Assembly: GCA_029261255.1 (NCBI GenBank)
Contig: JAJDBQ010000142.1
Span: 1 to 63,858, forward strand
DNA length: 63,858 nucleotides
Source: Nitrospirales bacterium
GTDB lineage: Bacteria > Nitrospirota > Nitrospiria > Nitrospirales > UBA8639
Direction of reading: 5' to 3'
Shown here: in pieces, positions 43,593 to 52,737 of the stretch
Layout: the number at the start of each line of letters is the position of its first letter
How positions within the stretch are numbered: the first letter of the stretch is position 1
The notes under the pieces: generated by a model
What the model saw: only the letters and a program-made list of their open reading frames with translations
Databases searched by the model: none
What the model was told of the DNA's origin: nothing
Program-made: the position numbers and the translations under genes

Positions 43593-44123
43593 ATGCAGGG
43601 CAAAACTGGATTCACCGTTTGGTTTACAGGCCTTCCAGGAGCGGGCAAAACGACCCTTGCAAAATTATTAGAAGCCTCCCTCAGACAACAACGGCTCTCA
43701 GTAGAAAGGCTTGATGGCGATGAGATGCGGCATCATCTCACGCAGGGGTTGGGCTTCACTCGTGAAGATCGGGAGGAAAATATTCGACGCATCGCCTATG
43801 TGGCCGCGAGCGTGACTCGAGTTGGAGGTGCGGCGATTGTGGCCGTCATTTCTCCCTATTCACAATCGAGGAATGACGCCCGTGGCCAAATTGGAAATTT
43901 TGTGGAAATATTTGTTCGATGTCCTCTATCTGTCTGTGCAGAGCGAGATCCTAAGGGGTTGTATGCTCAAGCCTATCGAGGTGAAATTCTCAATTTCACG
44001 GGCGTATCCGATCCGTACGAAGATCCTTTGAAGCCTGAAGTCATTGTCGACACGGATCAAGAATCACCTCAACACAGCCTGGGAAAAATTATTGGATATT
44101 TACAGGCAAAACATTTCCTGTAG
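43593..44123 (+). CDS. cysC: adenylyl-sulfate (APS) kinase
   Basis: This enzyme phosphorylates APS to PAPS, the sulfate donor. The 176-residue product has Walker A GLPGAGKTT, the DGDEMR APS-binding stretch, GFTREDREENIRR, and the ISPYSQSR segment. ATG 43593 follows GGAGAT by 7 bases; the frame is open ten codons further upstream without a site. It lies 57 bases after the sulfotransferase stop, so the pair forms a dedicated PAPS and sulfate-transfer unit. No sulfate adenylyltransferase is in the window. Confidence 0.93.
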   Translation: MQGKTGFTVWFTGLPGAGKTTLAKLLEASLRQQRLSVERLDGDEMRHHLTQGLGFTREDREENIRRIAYVAASVTRVGGAAIVAVISPYSQSRNDARGQIGNFVEIFVRCPLSVCAERDPKGLYAQAYRGEILNFTGVSDPYEDPLKPEVIVDTDQESPQHSLGKIIGYLQAKHFL

Positions 44124-44183
44124 TTTTCTTGTTGAGCAATTCCATCATTTGCTTCATAAAAGTTATTTCTTGATTTAGATAAG

Positions 44184-44208
44184 GTGCGGTTTTGTTTGTT
44201 GATTCGTC
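44184..44208 (+). promoter_or_regulatory. weaker ECF-type promoter motif upstream of the exporter genes
   Basis: GTGCGG (44184-44189), 13 bases, then TTCGTC (44203-44208), so one base shorter than the other sites and with two hexamer changes. It is 76 bases before the MacB-type permease start. Its surroundings (GGTTTTGT, GATTCGTCTTATC) closely resemble the receptor 2 site. Confidence 0.5.
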
Positions 44209-44283
44209 TTATCTTTTGGATAGGTTTGCCGTCTGCAGGCGATCGTCGGACTTTGAACATTAGACTGGTGGGGCGTGACTCTC

Positions 44284-45525
44284 GTGTCGATGATGCGGCT
44301 GGCTGATCATTGGGAAGATATTTTTGACAGTGTGCGCCGACACAAGCTCCGTGCGTTTCTCACGGCATTTGGGGTGTTCTGGGGCATTTTCATGGTCGTG
44401 CTGCTTCTTGGCGTGGGAACGGGTTTAGAGCGTGGTGTGACTCAGATTTTCAAAGACGATGCGTTTAACAGTGTCTGGATTGAGGGGGGAGGGAAGACTT
44501 CGGTTCCCTTCGACGGGTTGCCGCCTGGGAGACAGATCAGCTTGACCCTTAGAGACCTTGAACTTCTTCGTTCCGGTCTTCCTGGCATTGAAAATCTCAC
44601 ACCTCGTATCTCGGTCAAGACCACGGAGCCGGTGACTTTTGACCGTCAGAGTGGGGCTTTTCCCATTTGGGCCATTGCGCCTGGAAATCAGGTGGTAGAA
44701 CGGACGCAGTTACTCGCCGGTCGTCTGATGAATCAATTGGATATATCAGAGGCAAGGCGGGTTGCCGTCATAGGTTCTCGAGTGGCACAGCTTCTCTTTG
44801 GCGAAGAGCATGATCCAATTGGACAGCGAATCCAAATCCAGGGCACGAACTTTCTTGTCGTGGGAACCTTCACCGATGTAGGAGGGGAGGGCGAGTTGCG
44901 TCGGATCTATATCCCTTATACGGCCCATCTGCGTTCTTTTGATTCGAATCCAGAAGTCACGTTTCTTATTTTTACCGTTAAGGACGGTTTTCATGCTGTA
45001 GATTTCGACAAACAGATTCGAACGTTATTGGCTGCGAGTCACCGCTTTGCCGTCACGGATTATGGCGCAGTGTACGTCTGGAATTCGCTCGAGACGTATC
45101 GCAAATTCCAAGCCCTCTTTTTAGGCATTCATTTCTTTGTGGGCATCGTCGGATTTGGCACACTCTGCGCGGGCCTCATTGGGGTCACGAATGTCATGTT
45201 CATCGCGGTAAAGGAACGAACACGAGAAATCGGTATCCGGAAGGCGATTGGGGCCACGCCTCGGAAGATTTTGACCATGATTCTGTCGGAATCCTTAGCG
45301 CTCACGATTGTATCCGGGTATCTTGGGTTGCTCGCGGGTGTCGGGACCATTGAGCTTATTCGTTCGTTCGGAGTGGAGTCAGAGTATTTTCGAGATCCTG
45401 AGGTTGATCTTGGTGTCGCCGTATGGGCGCTTGTGGCACTCGTGCTTGGTGGTGTGGTCGCTGGCTATGTTCCCGCGCAGCATGCTGCCCGGGTGAACAT
45501 CATTGAGGCGCTCCGGCATGAATGA
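44284..45525 (+). CDS. MacB-type ABC transporter permease (without ATPase domain)
   Basis: The roughly 413-residue inner-membrane protein has one N-terminal helix (LTAFGVFWGIFMVVLLLG), a large periplasmic domain, and three C-terminal helices with the FtsX-like FIAVKERTREIGIRKAIGA motif. This is the MacB membrane part without its fused ATPase. The ATPase is probably the separate gene at 49885. The periplasmic adaptor follows at 45586. The start is uncertain between GTG 44275, GTG 44284 and ATG 44290; the GGTGGGG site favours 44284. A role in siderophore secretion is inferred from context. Confidence 0.82.
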   Translation: MSMMRLADHWEDIFDSVRRHKLRAFLTAFGVFWGIFMVVLLLGVGTGLERGVTQIFKDDAFNSVWIEGGGKTSVPFDGLPPGRQISLTLRDLELLRSGLPGIENLTPRISVKTTEPVTFDRQSGAFPIWAIAPGNQVVERTQLLAGRLMNQLDISEARRVAVIGSRVAQLLFGEEHDPIGQRIQIQGTNFLVVGTFTDVGGEGELRRIYIPYTAHLRSFDSNPEVTFLIFTVKDGFHAVDFDKQIRTLLAASHRFAVTDYGAVYVWNSLETYRKFQALFLGIHFFVGIVGFGTLCAGLIGVTNVMFIAVKERTREIGIRKAIGATPRKILTMILSESLALTIVSGYLGLLAGVGTIELIRSFGVESEYFRDPEVDLGVAVWALVALVLGGVVAGYVPAQHAARVNIIEALRHE

Positions 45526-45585
45526 TCATGTCGCACACTTAACATTGTTGTCCGAGCTACAGAAAAAATCCACAGAGGTACAGCT

Positions 45586-46662
45586 GTGAAAAAAGTCGCG
45601 TTCCCCATCGTTCTGGTTCTCTTCTTCATTTCGATGTCGGGATATTTTCTGTATACACGATCCGTAGGCACGGCTGCGGAGTATCAAACGTCCTCGCCGT
45701 TTCGCACGGATATCGAAAAGACAATTATCGCTAACGGAAGCATCACTCCGCGTAAACAGATCATCATCAAACCTCAAATTTCTGGAGTGATCAATGCCGT
45801 GTCGGTGAAGCCTGGTGATGCGGTCAAAAAGGACGACCTTCTTGTTCTCATCCAGCCCTATCCAGAGCCCATCATCGTGAGCGAGGCGGAAAGCAAACTC
45901 CGGGATGCTCGTATTCGTGTCGAGTATCAGGACCGTGAGTACACACGGTCCAAGCAATTATTTTATCAACGTTTTATCCCTCGCGTTGAATTTGAACGAT
46001 CTCAAATGGAGCTTAAGTTGGCGGAGCAGAATCTTGCGACGGCCCAACGCAACGTGGAAATCGTGCAGTCTGGCGCTTCTACCGAATTAGCACGAAGTGC
46101 CTCTGAAGTCCGAGCCACGGTCAGTGGCTTGGTGCTTGAACGACCCGTCGAATTAGGAACCTTCGTCATCGAGTCCAATACGTTTAATGAAGGGACGACG
46201 ATTGTGACGATTGCCGATATGACCGATTTGATGTTTAAAGGGCAAGTTGACGAACCGGATGCCGGCTTGCTGTCAACCAATAGACCGACAACGATGACCG
46301 TGGGCGCATTTCCAGGCACCATGTTCACGGGCAAGATTGAATTTATTGCGCCGAAGGCGACGGTGAAAGATGGTCGGATTACCTTCGAAGTCCGGAGTAG
46401 TTTAGACCTACGGGAAGATTTCTTTGTCCGTGCGGGCTATAGCGCTGTTGCCACGATTGTGATTGAACGCCGTGAACAGGTGTTGGCTATTGCTGAACGC
46501 TATCTTCAGTTTGAAAATTCGCAGCCATTTGTCTCTGTTGAAGTTGCGCCAAATGTCTTTGAAAATCGTCCCCTGACTCTTGGTCTCTCGAATGGTCTAG
46601 CGGTTGAAGTCACGGACGGAATAGAGGAAGGCGATCAGTTCCGAATTATGGTAACTGAGTAA
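45586..46662 (+). CDS. MacA/HlyD-type periplasmic adaptor protein
   Basis: The 358-residue product has an N-terminal membrane anchor (PIVLVLFFISMSGYFLY) and a biotinyl-lipoyl-like hairpin split around a coiled coil (KPQISGVINAVSVKPGDAV, then RATVSGLVLERPVELGTFV). Beta-barrel and membrane-proximal domains follow. It bridges the MacB-type permease and the outer-membrane channel at 50734. GTG start at 45586, 60 bases after the permease stop. The three exporter parts are split by the tonB operon. Confidence 0.85.
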   Translation: MKKVAFPIVLVLFFISMSGYFLYTRSVGTAAEYQTSSPFRTDIEKTIIANGSITPRKQIIIKPQISGVINAVSVKPGDAVKKDDLLVLIQPYPEPIIVSEAESKLRDARIRVEYQDREYTRSKQLFYQRFIPRVEFERSQMELKLAEQNLATAQRNVEIVQSGASTELARSASEVRATVSGLVLERPVELGTFVIESNTFNEGTTIVTIADMTDLMFKGQVDEPDAGLLSTNRPTTMTVGAFPGTMFTGKIEFIAPKATVKDGRITFEVRSSLDLREDFFVRAGYSAVATIVIERREQVLAIAERYLQFENSQPFVSVEVAPNVFENRPLTLGLSNGLAVEVTDGIEEGDQFRIMVTE

Positions 46663-47064
46663 GAGACCGCTTGAAATAGTCGGTTGTCAACTTAATGGAT
46701 ATTTTTCTGCATTTTTCTGTCATTTCGAGGCTCACCGCCCTTAACCGTCTGGTTGTTTCGTTATGTATTGATCCCTTTAATTATCTAACCTAGGACCTGG
46801 GCAGTTCAGGTTGTATGATCCTCTGCTCTTTTCCTTTTTTCTGGCGTCGCCACAGAATTTGATTATTCGCTACTAGATCAATCAATTGAGTAATGCAAAC
46901 TGTTTCTCTCTGTGTTCAACTCCTGGGTGAGAGGTGCGATTTCTTAGTCATCGAAGAGCTGGACAAATTCCCCTAAGCATTTCAATGGTCTGTACTTGTA
47001 TTCTTCCTCCGATCATGCCTCTTTGTAGGATGCTTCCCAAAAATTAAGATTTTTTTTCTTCAGG
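46663..47064. other. intergenic region before the exbB promoter motif
   Basis: About 400 bases with no supported gene on either strand. Pyrimidine-rich stretches are present but no strong hairpin. The stretch ends at the ECF-type motif of the exbB operon. Confidence 0.35.
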
Positions 47065-47090
47065 GTAGGGAAAATTGATTCTCGTTCGTC
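47065..47090 (+). promoter_or_regulatory. ECF-type promoter motif upstream of exbB-exbD-tonB
   Basis: GTAGGG (47065-47070), 14 bases, then TTCGTC (47085-47090). It is 159 bases before exbB and in the same direction. This ties the energising complex to the same sigma factors as the receptors. Confidence 0.65.
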
Positions 47091-47248
47091 TTACATAGAG
47101 AAGACGTGTTAGGCGAGGTGTGCGTGTTTTATGTGGCGCCATTTCTTCTTGGAGATTAGGAGCGTGAGCCAATCAATACTCCTCGGATTTCTTTATATTT
47201 TTAGACAGTCGATCTTGGCCTAGTCCATCAACTTAGGGGCAGACACTT

Positions 47249-47689
47249 GTGGATTATTTAAAAGACATTATTGATTATGGCGTGATCGGCTTATTGATTT
47301 TACTGAGTTTGTGGGCATTTTCCGTGGCCATTGAACGGTGGATGTTTTACCGTCGAATTGATCTTACACGATTTACCTCTCTAAAAAATCTTGAAATGAC
47401 CTTAACCAAACGTTTGGTGGTGATTGGAACTGTTGCCGCGAATGCTCCGTACATTGGGTTATTAGGTACGGTGCTTGGCATTATGCTGACATTTCAAACG
47501 ATGGGTACGTCGAAAACGATGGCGGTGAGTGTCATTATGGTTGGACTGAGTTTAGCCCTCAAAGCGACGGCGATGGGGTTGCTCGTGGCCATTCCGTGTG
47601 TCGTACTCAATAATGGGTTGAGGCGTCGTGTCACGGAATTAACGCTTCAATGGGAAGATCAATGTGGAACGCGAACTGAATCAAATTAA
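47249..47689 (+). CDS. exbB: biopolymer transporter ExbB (short form)
   Basis: ExbB forms the proton-channel ring that drives TonB. The 146-residue product has helix 1 (IIDYGVIGLLILLSLWAF) and helices 2-3 (ANAPYIGLLGTVLGIML, LSLALKATAMGLLVAIPC) with the conserved LLGTVLGIM motif. It is shorter than the enterobacterial protein, as in ExbB2-type versions. It starts with GTG, with AGGGG nine bases upstream. Its 3' end overlaps exbD by 26 bases. Confidence 0.9.
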   Translation: MDYLKDIIDYGVIGLLILLSLWAFSVAIERWMFYRRIDLTRFTSLKNLEMTLTKRLVVIGTVAANAPYIGLLGTVLGIMLTFQTMGTSKTMAVSVIMVGLSLALKATAMGLLVAIPCVVLNNGLRRRVTELTLQWEDQCGTRTESN

Positions 47690-48038
47690 CGTTATTCCCT
47701 TAGTGGACGTGATGCTGGTGCTCTTGGTGATTGTGCTCACGACAGCAACGTTTATCACCACTGGGCAGATTCCTGTCAATTTAGCTAAGGCAGAGGCAGC
47801 GAGTGATCGTCAAGAAACTCCTGTTGTGATTACGCTGAAGAAAGAGAACGTTCTATACATTAATGACCAACTTTGTACGAAGGAGCAGCTTATTCCTCTG
47901 TTGCTGAAATATCCTCGAGAGACGGTCATTGTGGTTCGAGCGGATCGTACAATCATTCTCGAACGGTTTGTTGAAGTGGTCGATAACGTGCGTGGAGAGG
48001 GATACGATCAGGTTAGTCTTGAGGTGGCGAGGTTATGA
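47664..48038 (+). CDS. exbD: biopolymer transporter ExbD
   Basis: The 124-residue product has a short N-terminus (NQINVIPLVDVMLVLLVIV) with the conserved membrane aspartate of ExbD in PLVDVMLVLL, then the periplasmic domain. It overlaps exbB upstream and tonB downstream (ATGA), so the three are translated as a coupled operon. Confidence 0.93.
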   Translation: MERELNQINVIPLVDVMLVLLVIVLTTATFITTGQIPVNLAKAEAASDRQETPVVITLKKENVLYINDQLCTKEQLIPLLLKYPRETVIVVRADRTIILERFVEVVDNVRGEGYDQVSLEVARL

Positions 48039-49144
48039 CGAATGGACTGGCCGCAGTCTGGGAGAATCGACGTGAGGCCGTGCATGGGTGGTCCCTCTCG
48101 CTCATGCTCCACGGTGTGGTGGGGGCGGCAGTACTCTTCCCCATGACGACTATCTTCGTTGTGCCAACCCCCGAGCCCTTCAGATTGAATATGTCGCTTC
48201 TTACACCTCCACCAGTTGAACAGCAGATGGTTGCTCATACTCCAGTGTCCGATCCAATCGTGCAAGAACAACGCGTGGAACGTCCGCCAGTCGAACAACA
48301 AGTGGTGCATAAGGTCGAAGCCCTCAAGACGCCCTTACCACAGCGCCAATCCATTCAATCTCAGCCTGTGCAGTCAATGCCAACACCTGTGCCTGCTCAG
48401 ACTTCAGTGAAACGCGAGATGGTTAAGGAGCAACGCTCGGAGCGTCCTTCGGTCACTCAACAGGTTGTCCAAACAACTGAGATTGTTGCCACTCCAACAC
48501 CAGTGCAACAATCAGTGACGTCTCTGTCTCAACCCAAGGCTGTGCACCAGGCTGTTACTGGTGTGGCCCAACCGACTGCGGTGGCTGACCGTCAGACGAA
48601 AAAGCGCACGGTGATTCAACCGGTGGCTGTGGTTTCAAGTCATGAAGAACGTGTCGTTGAATCAGTGCCGCAGCGCTTTGAACATATATCAGCCATTGTG
48701 ACGGGAGCAATGAGCCGGTCTGCGTCACGTATGCAACAGCCTCCTGTTCAATCGTTAGTCGCTTCACATACCGTCGCGCCTGTGCAAGCAGTCTCACGTC
48801 GAGTGATACACCGTACCGTCGTCAGGCGTGATGTGAAACAGGACCCAACTCCAACAACTGATTATTCATGGGTAGCAAATACTCTTTTGGAAAAGGTTCA
48901 ACGGTTAAAACGTTATCCTTCTCGTGCAAGAAAAAGAGAATGGGAAGGCACCGTTGAATTGAGAGTGTCGATTCGAGCTGATGGTGAGATTCATGATATT
49001 CGCGTTCTCGAAAGCTCTGGCCATCAAGCGTTGGATGAAGAAGCGCTCAACACGGTCGCCATGGCGTCTCCTTTGGCCTTGGCCTATCCCCTCGGTCGTT
49101 CGATTGTCATGGTCGACCTTCCAATTAGGTATAAATTGAACTAA
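48035..49144 (+). CDS. tonB: energy transducer TonB (second copy)
   Basis: The 369-residue product has an N-terminal anchor (about 18-40), a very long Pro/Gln/Val-rich spacer (about 50-270) and a TonB C-terminal domain (VQRLKRYPSRARKREWEGTV, then SSGHQALDEEALNTV). The spacer is long enough to cross the periplasm. Its start overlaps the exbD stop. It is clearly a paralogue of the 19.5-kb TonB, with the same RYPxxAxxRxxEG motif. Confidence 0.9.
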   Translation: MTNGLAAVWENRREAVHGWSLSLMLHGVVGAAVLFPMTTIFVVPTPEPFRLNMSLLTPPPVEQQMVAHTPVSDPIVQEQRVERPPVEQQVVHKVEALKTPLPQRQSIQSQPVQSMPTPVPAQTSVKREMVKEQRSERPSVTQQVVQTTEIVATPTPVQQSVTSLSQPKAVHQAVTGVAQPTAVADRQTKKRTVIQPVAVVSSHEERVVESVPQRFEHISAIVTGAMSRSASRMQQPPVQSLVASHTVAPVQAVSRRVIHRTVVRRDVKQDPTPTTDYSWVANTLLEKVQRLKRYPSRARKREWEGTVELRVSIRADGEIHDIRVLESSGHQALDEEALNTVAMASPLALAYPLGRSIVMVDLPIRYKLN

Positions 49145-49307
49145 CTCCGATACGAAGCTGAAGCCTTTATTCTCACGACTGTACAGGAGTGTCTTCAGCC
49201 ATCGCGTGCATTCTATTCGCGGAAAAATTATACATCTCATCTCTCACACTTACTGATTATGTTATGCCCAACCAACTCGAAACTTGGTTGTGTATGAAGG
49301 AGGAATT

Positions 49308-49760
49308 ATGAGAAACGTTATTCAACTCCGGTTTGTGCGTAGCAAGAATCTTCTTGGAATGCTCATGGTTTTTTGTAGTTTACTCAGTCTTCCATACCTC
49401 GCAGAGGGAGCTCAGCTATTTCATGCCACTGTGGTTGATACCGACGGAATTGAAAGTCAGATCAAAAATTTTCGGTTTTATTGGGAAGAACGGCTGGACG
49501 ACACCTCATTTGTTCCTCATGAATTACACCATGTGCCTGTGAAAAATGGTGCGTCAACGATTAATGTCCAATTTTCCACGATTAAAGAAATTCATATTAG
49601 TTCGAAAGGCAAGGTTTCTGAACTGACCATTCATTTAGCAAATGGGAAAACTGGAAAATTCCCTTTGAGCATTAAAGGGAGTTTTCGGGGGGATTCAGAT
49701 TTTGGGGAAGCTGACTTTCCTCCGTCTAGTATCAAAACAATCATCCTAAAGAAAGGATAA
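49308..49760 (+). CDS. exported hypothetical protein
   Basis: From ATG 49308, behind a perfect AAGGAGG site, the 150-residue product has a signal peptide ending near AEGA (about 36). The mature domain is beta-rich, with alternating hydrophobic and polar segments (IKEIHISSKGKVSELTIH). No cysteines and no family recognised. It lies between tonB and the ABC ATPase gene on the same strand, so a periplasmic role in the exporter or uptake system is possible. Confidence 0.6.
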   Translation: MRNVIQLRFVRSKNLLGMLMVFCSLLSLPYLAEGAQLFHATVVDTDGIESQIKNFRFYWEERLDDTSFVPHELHHVPVKNGASTINVQFSTIKEIHISSKGKVSELTIHLANGKTGKFPLSIKGSFRGDSDFGEADFPPSSIKTIILKKG

Positions 49761-49884
49761 ATACAGGGTACTCAGAGCTATTCTTTGTATGGTTCGAGGT
49801 TGTATCTGGGAGGCTAGCTCCTAGATGATACACAGCACGTTGGCTATCAATCATTGGAATAATTAGGGATACGAAGGTGATGTT

Positions 49885-50586
49885 TTGGCTGGTCCTATTA
49901 TTCAACTTCAGCAAGTCAATAAATCGTACAGGAATCATGCCACAACGGTTCCGGTGTTATGTGGAATTGATCTTACCATTGAACAAGGTGAATTCGTTTC
50001 CATTATGGGATCGTCAGGGTCCGGGAAATCGACGTTACTCAATGTGTTGGGCATGCTTGATGACTATGATTCAGGATCGTACACGTTGGCTGGGACACTC
50101 ATTAAAAATCTTTCACAAGCGGAGGCTGCCGTCTATCGCAATCGATTTTTAGGATTTGTTTTTCAGTCATTTCATCTTCTTCCACTGAAAACGGCATTAG
50201 AAAATGTTGCCCTTCCCTTATCCTACCAAGATGTCCCGCGAGCCTCTCGCCATGATCGTGCTTGGGACTATTTAGAACGAGTGGGTCTGAGGCATCGAGC
50301 CACCCATTTTCCTAATGATATGTCGGGTGGGGAACGGCAACGTGTGGCCATCGCACGAGCGCTTATCACCGATCCCAAAGTGATCTTGGCTGACGAGCCG
50401 ACAGGAAATCTTGATACAAAGACTTCCTCGGAAGTGATGGAGCTTTTCACTAAAGTGCACCAGTCTGGCACGACTATCGTGCTTGTTACTCACGAATCAG
50501 AAATTGCTAGCCACACTGAACGTCTTATCCGAGTAAAAGATGGCATCATTGACACTTCTTCACAACCGACTTCTGTCATGACCTAA
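49885..50586 (+). CDS. LolD/MacB-type ABC transporter ATPase
   Basis: The 233-residue ATPase has Walker [10 protein letters not shown], the Q-loop region [10 protein letters not shown], signature [15 protein letters not shown], Walker [10 protein letters not shown] and the H-loop VTHE. It starts with TTG, nine bases after GAAGG. This subfamily pairs with MacB/LolCE permeases, and the only such permease nearby is at 44284. Together with the adaptor (45586) and the channel (50734) it would complete a tripartite exporter. Confidence 0.9.
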   Translation: MAGPIIQLQQVNKSYRNHATTVPVLCGIDLTIEQGEFVSIMGSSGSGKSTLLNVLGMLDDYDSGSYTLAGTLIKNLSQAEAAVYRNRFLGFVFQSFHLLPLKTALENVALPLSYQDVPRASRHDRAWDYLERVGLRHRATHFPNDMSGGERQRVAIARALITDPKVILADEPTGNLDTKTSSEVMELFTKVHQSGTTIVLVTHESEIASHTERLIRVKDGIIDTSSQPTSVMT

Positions 50587-50733
50587 AAGCAAAACATGAC
50601 GAGGAAGTATTCTGTCGACCCATGGCAGTCTTGACGTCTAGTATTAACGATTTTGTCGGGAGGCGAATAGTGAGCAGGCCCGTTTTGTTTTTCTTGAGAA
50701 CGGGATGCATAGAATTTATACCGGAGCCTCAGC

Positions 50734-52368
50734 ATGAAACTCCAGAGTAGGCCAACAGGGTCTGGTCGTTCTGTGATTGGCCGAAAGATTTGGTTGTTCT
50801 GCCATTTCAGTGTGCTGGGTTTCCTTTGGATGGGACTGCTGCTTTCTCACGTTTGGGGAGCCATGCCTATTCCGGACTCAGGAGGTCTTGATCCACAAGG
50901 ACGGACGATGAGTTTATCGCTGGAAGAGGCCATTCTTGAAGCTTTGAAGCGTAACACCGATATTGCCGTCAGCCGCTATACCCATGATGTGCAGGTCACG
51001 GACATTCTTTTCGAACAAGCCAAATTTGATCCTACGGTTATGTTCTCAAGTCGTTACGATCGCAGCGTCGAACCACTGAATCGACCAATATTTGGCCTTG
51101 GAGGTTCTGGAACGAGCTCTGAACCAGATACCCTTGATCAAAATACGACGACTTTTGGTTTAGGCTTTTCTCACCCGTTAAGAAGTGGGGGGCTCATCGA
51201 TCTCAAGCTAGACACAGGACGTACGTCCGTAGCTGGGGATACGTCCGGATTTTTATTTAATCCAGGTTATTTGGGAAATCTTCGTCTGGGCCTTACTCAC
51301 CCACTCTTGCGAAATTTTGGTGAAGATGTGAATCAAACGCGGATTCGTGTGGCTAAAAATTCTGCGAAAATTGAGGGATTTGTTGTTCTTGATCAAGTGT
51401 TGAAGATCGTGGCACAAGTCGAGCAAGCCTATTGGGAGTTGATCTTTGCGCAGGAAACTCTACAGGTAGCTCAAGCCAATCAGCGTGCGGCACACCAACT
51501 TCTTATCAGTAATCGAGCGAAAATGGAGAGTGGAGTGCTGGCAGAAGTTGACGTGTTGCAAGCGCAAGCTTCTGTGGCCTCACGCGTTGAGGACGTCCTG
51601 ATTGCGCAACGTCGTATTGGGGATCAAGAAGACCAACTGCGTCGATTATTATTGGACTCTGACGATGGCCTCCATGAGCAGGTAACAGTATTACCCAAAG
51701 ATGATCCAGTGCAGGTATTGCACTCAATCACGTTTCAAGAAGCGATTCAGCTCGCCCTGAAACAGAGGCCGGAAGTGTTACAGGCGAAGAAAATTCTTGA
51801 ATCACGTGATCTTGATCTCAATTTTGCGGAAAATCAATTACTTCCGAATCTAGAGCTTCAGAGTACGATAGGACTTACTGGAATAGGCGATGACCTTGGG
51901 AGCTCTGCTGATCGTCTGTCGAGTCGTGATTTTTATAATGTTGGGGTGGGACTCGTCTTAAGTTACCCCTTAGGGAATCGGTCGGCGACGAGTCAGACTC
52001 TTCGGCAAAAATTGGAAGTGAGAAAAGCTCAGGTGTCCTTTCAGAATATTCGACAGCAAGTTGTCGTTAATGCGAAAGAGGCTGTTCGTCGCCTCAAGAC
52101 AGATTTTAAGCGCATTGAATCAACGCAAGTTGCGAGGAAACTTGCCAAGAAACAATTAACCGTTGAACAGAAACGGCTTAATGTTGGCCTCAGTACCACA
52201 AGAATTGTTCTCGATTTCCAGAGTGATCTGGCCGAAGCTCGTGGGAATGAATTACGCGCCATTGTTGATTATAACCAGTCGCTTGCTAATTTATACTTGG
52301 CCACCGGGACAAACTTAGACCGTTATCATATTCAGCTTGAGACGGTCACTGGTCCACAATCTTCATGA
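50734..52368 (+). CDS. TolC-family outer-membrane efflux protein
   Basis: The 544-residue product has a signal peptide (LGFLWMGLLLSHVWGA) and two OEP repeats. These have long coiled-coil helices (AQVEQAYWELIFAQETLQVAQ; LKQRPEVLQAKKILESRDLD) and barrel strands between them. It should form the trimeric outer-membrane duct for the MacA/MacB-like exporter. It follows the ATPase gene by about 150 bases. Export of a siderophore is the simplest reading of the context but is not proven by sequence. Confidence 0.88.
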   Translation: MKLQSRPTGSGRSVIGRKIWLFCHFSVLGFLWMGLLLSHVWGAMPIPDSGGLDPQGRTMSLSLEEAILEALKRNTDIAVSRYTHDVQVTDILFEQAKFDPTVMFSSRYDRSVEPLNRPIFGLGGSGTSSEPDTLDQNTTTFGLGFSHPLRSGGLIDLKLDTGRTSVAGDTSGFLFNPGYLGNLRLGLTHPLLRNFGEDVNQTRIRVAKNSAKIEGFVVLDQVLKIVAQVEQAYWELIFAQETLQVAQANQRAAHQLLISNRAKMESGVLAEVDVLQAQASVASRVEDVLIAQRRIGDQEDQLRRLLLDSDDGLHEQVTVLPKDDPVQVLHSITFQEAIQLALKQRPEVLQAKKILESRDLDLNFAENQLLPNLELQSTIGLTGIGDDLGSSADRLSSRDFYNVGVGLVLSYPLGNRSATSQTLRQKLEVRKAQVSFQNIRQQVVVNAKEAVRRLKTDFKRIESTQVARKLAKKQLTVEQKRLNVGLSTTRIVLDFQSDLAEARGNELRAIVDYNQSLANLYLATGTNLDRYHIQLETVTGPQSS

Positions 52369-52636
52369 AAAACCTTATTGGCGAATGGCGTGAGATCCAT
52401 CGCTGCCTTACGTTATTACGAAATCGTGGGAATGTACGTGAACTCAAAACCTATATGACATAGGTCCTCTATGAATCGTTGAGTATATTCTCCAAGCGAG
52501 CCTGCTGAGGTGATCCCCTTAGGGTTCTTTGGGGAATGTCACCGAAATTCACGTGAGACTGTTTGAGTTTCTCCCATCGGTGTCTTTGGAGACACAATGT
52601 CTTAACTCTCTCGTTCGGACAAATTGTGATCAGTAA

Positions 52637-52662
52637 GTATGAGTTTGTCTTTTTAATTCGTC
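52637..52662 (+). promoter_or_regulatory. weaker ECF-type promoter motif upstream of PepSY gene
   Basis: GTATGA (52637-52642), 14 bases, then TTCGTC split across 52657-52662. The downstream hexamer and spacing are perfect and the upstream hexamer has two changes. It is 76 bases before the PepSY ATG at 52738. Confidence 0.45.
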
Positions 52663-52737
52663 TATATAGAAGAGACATTATTCTTGCCGTTTTTCAAGGT
52701 GAATTGGACGTTACGTAGGCTACGGAGTAGGGAGTCA

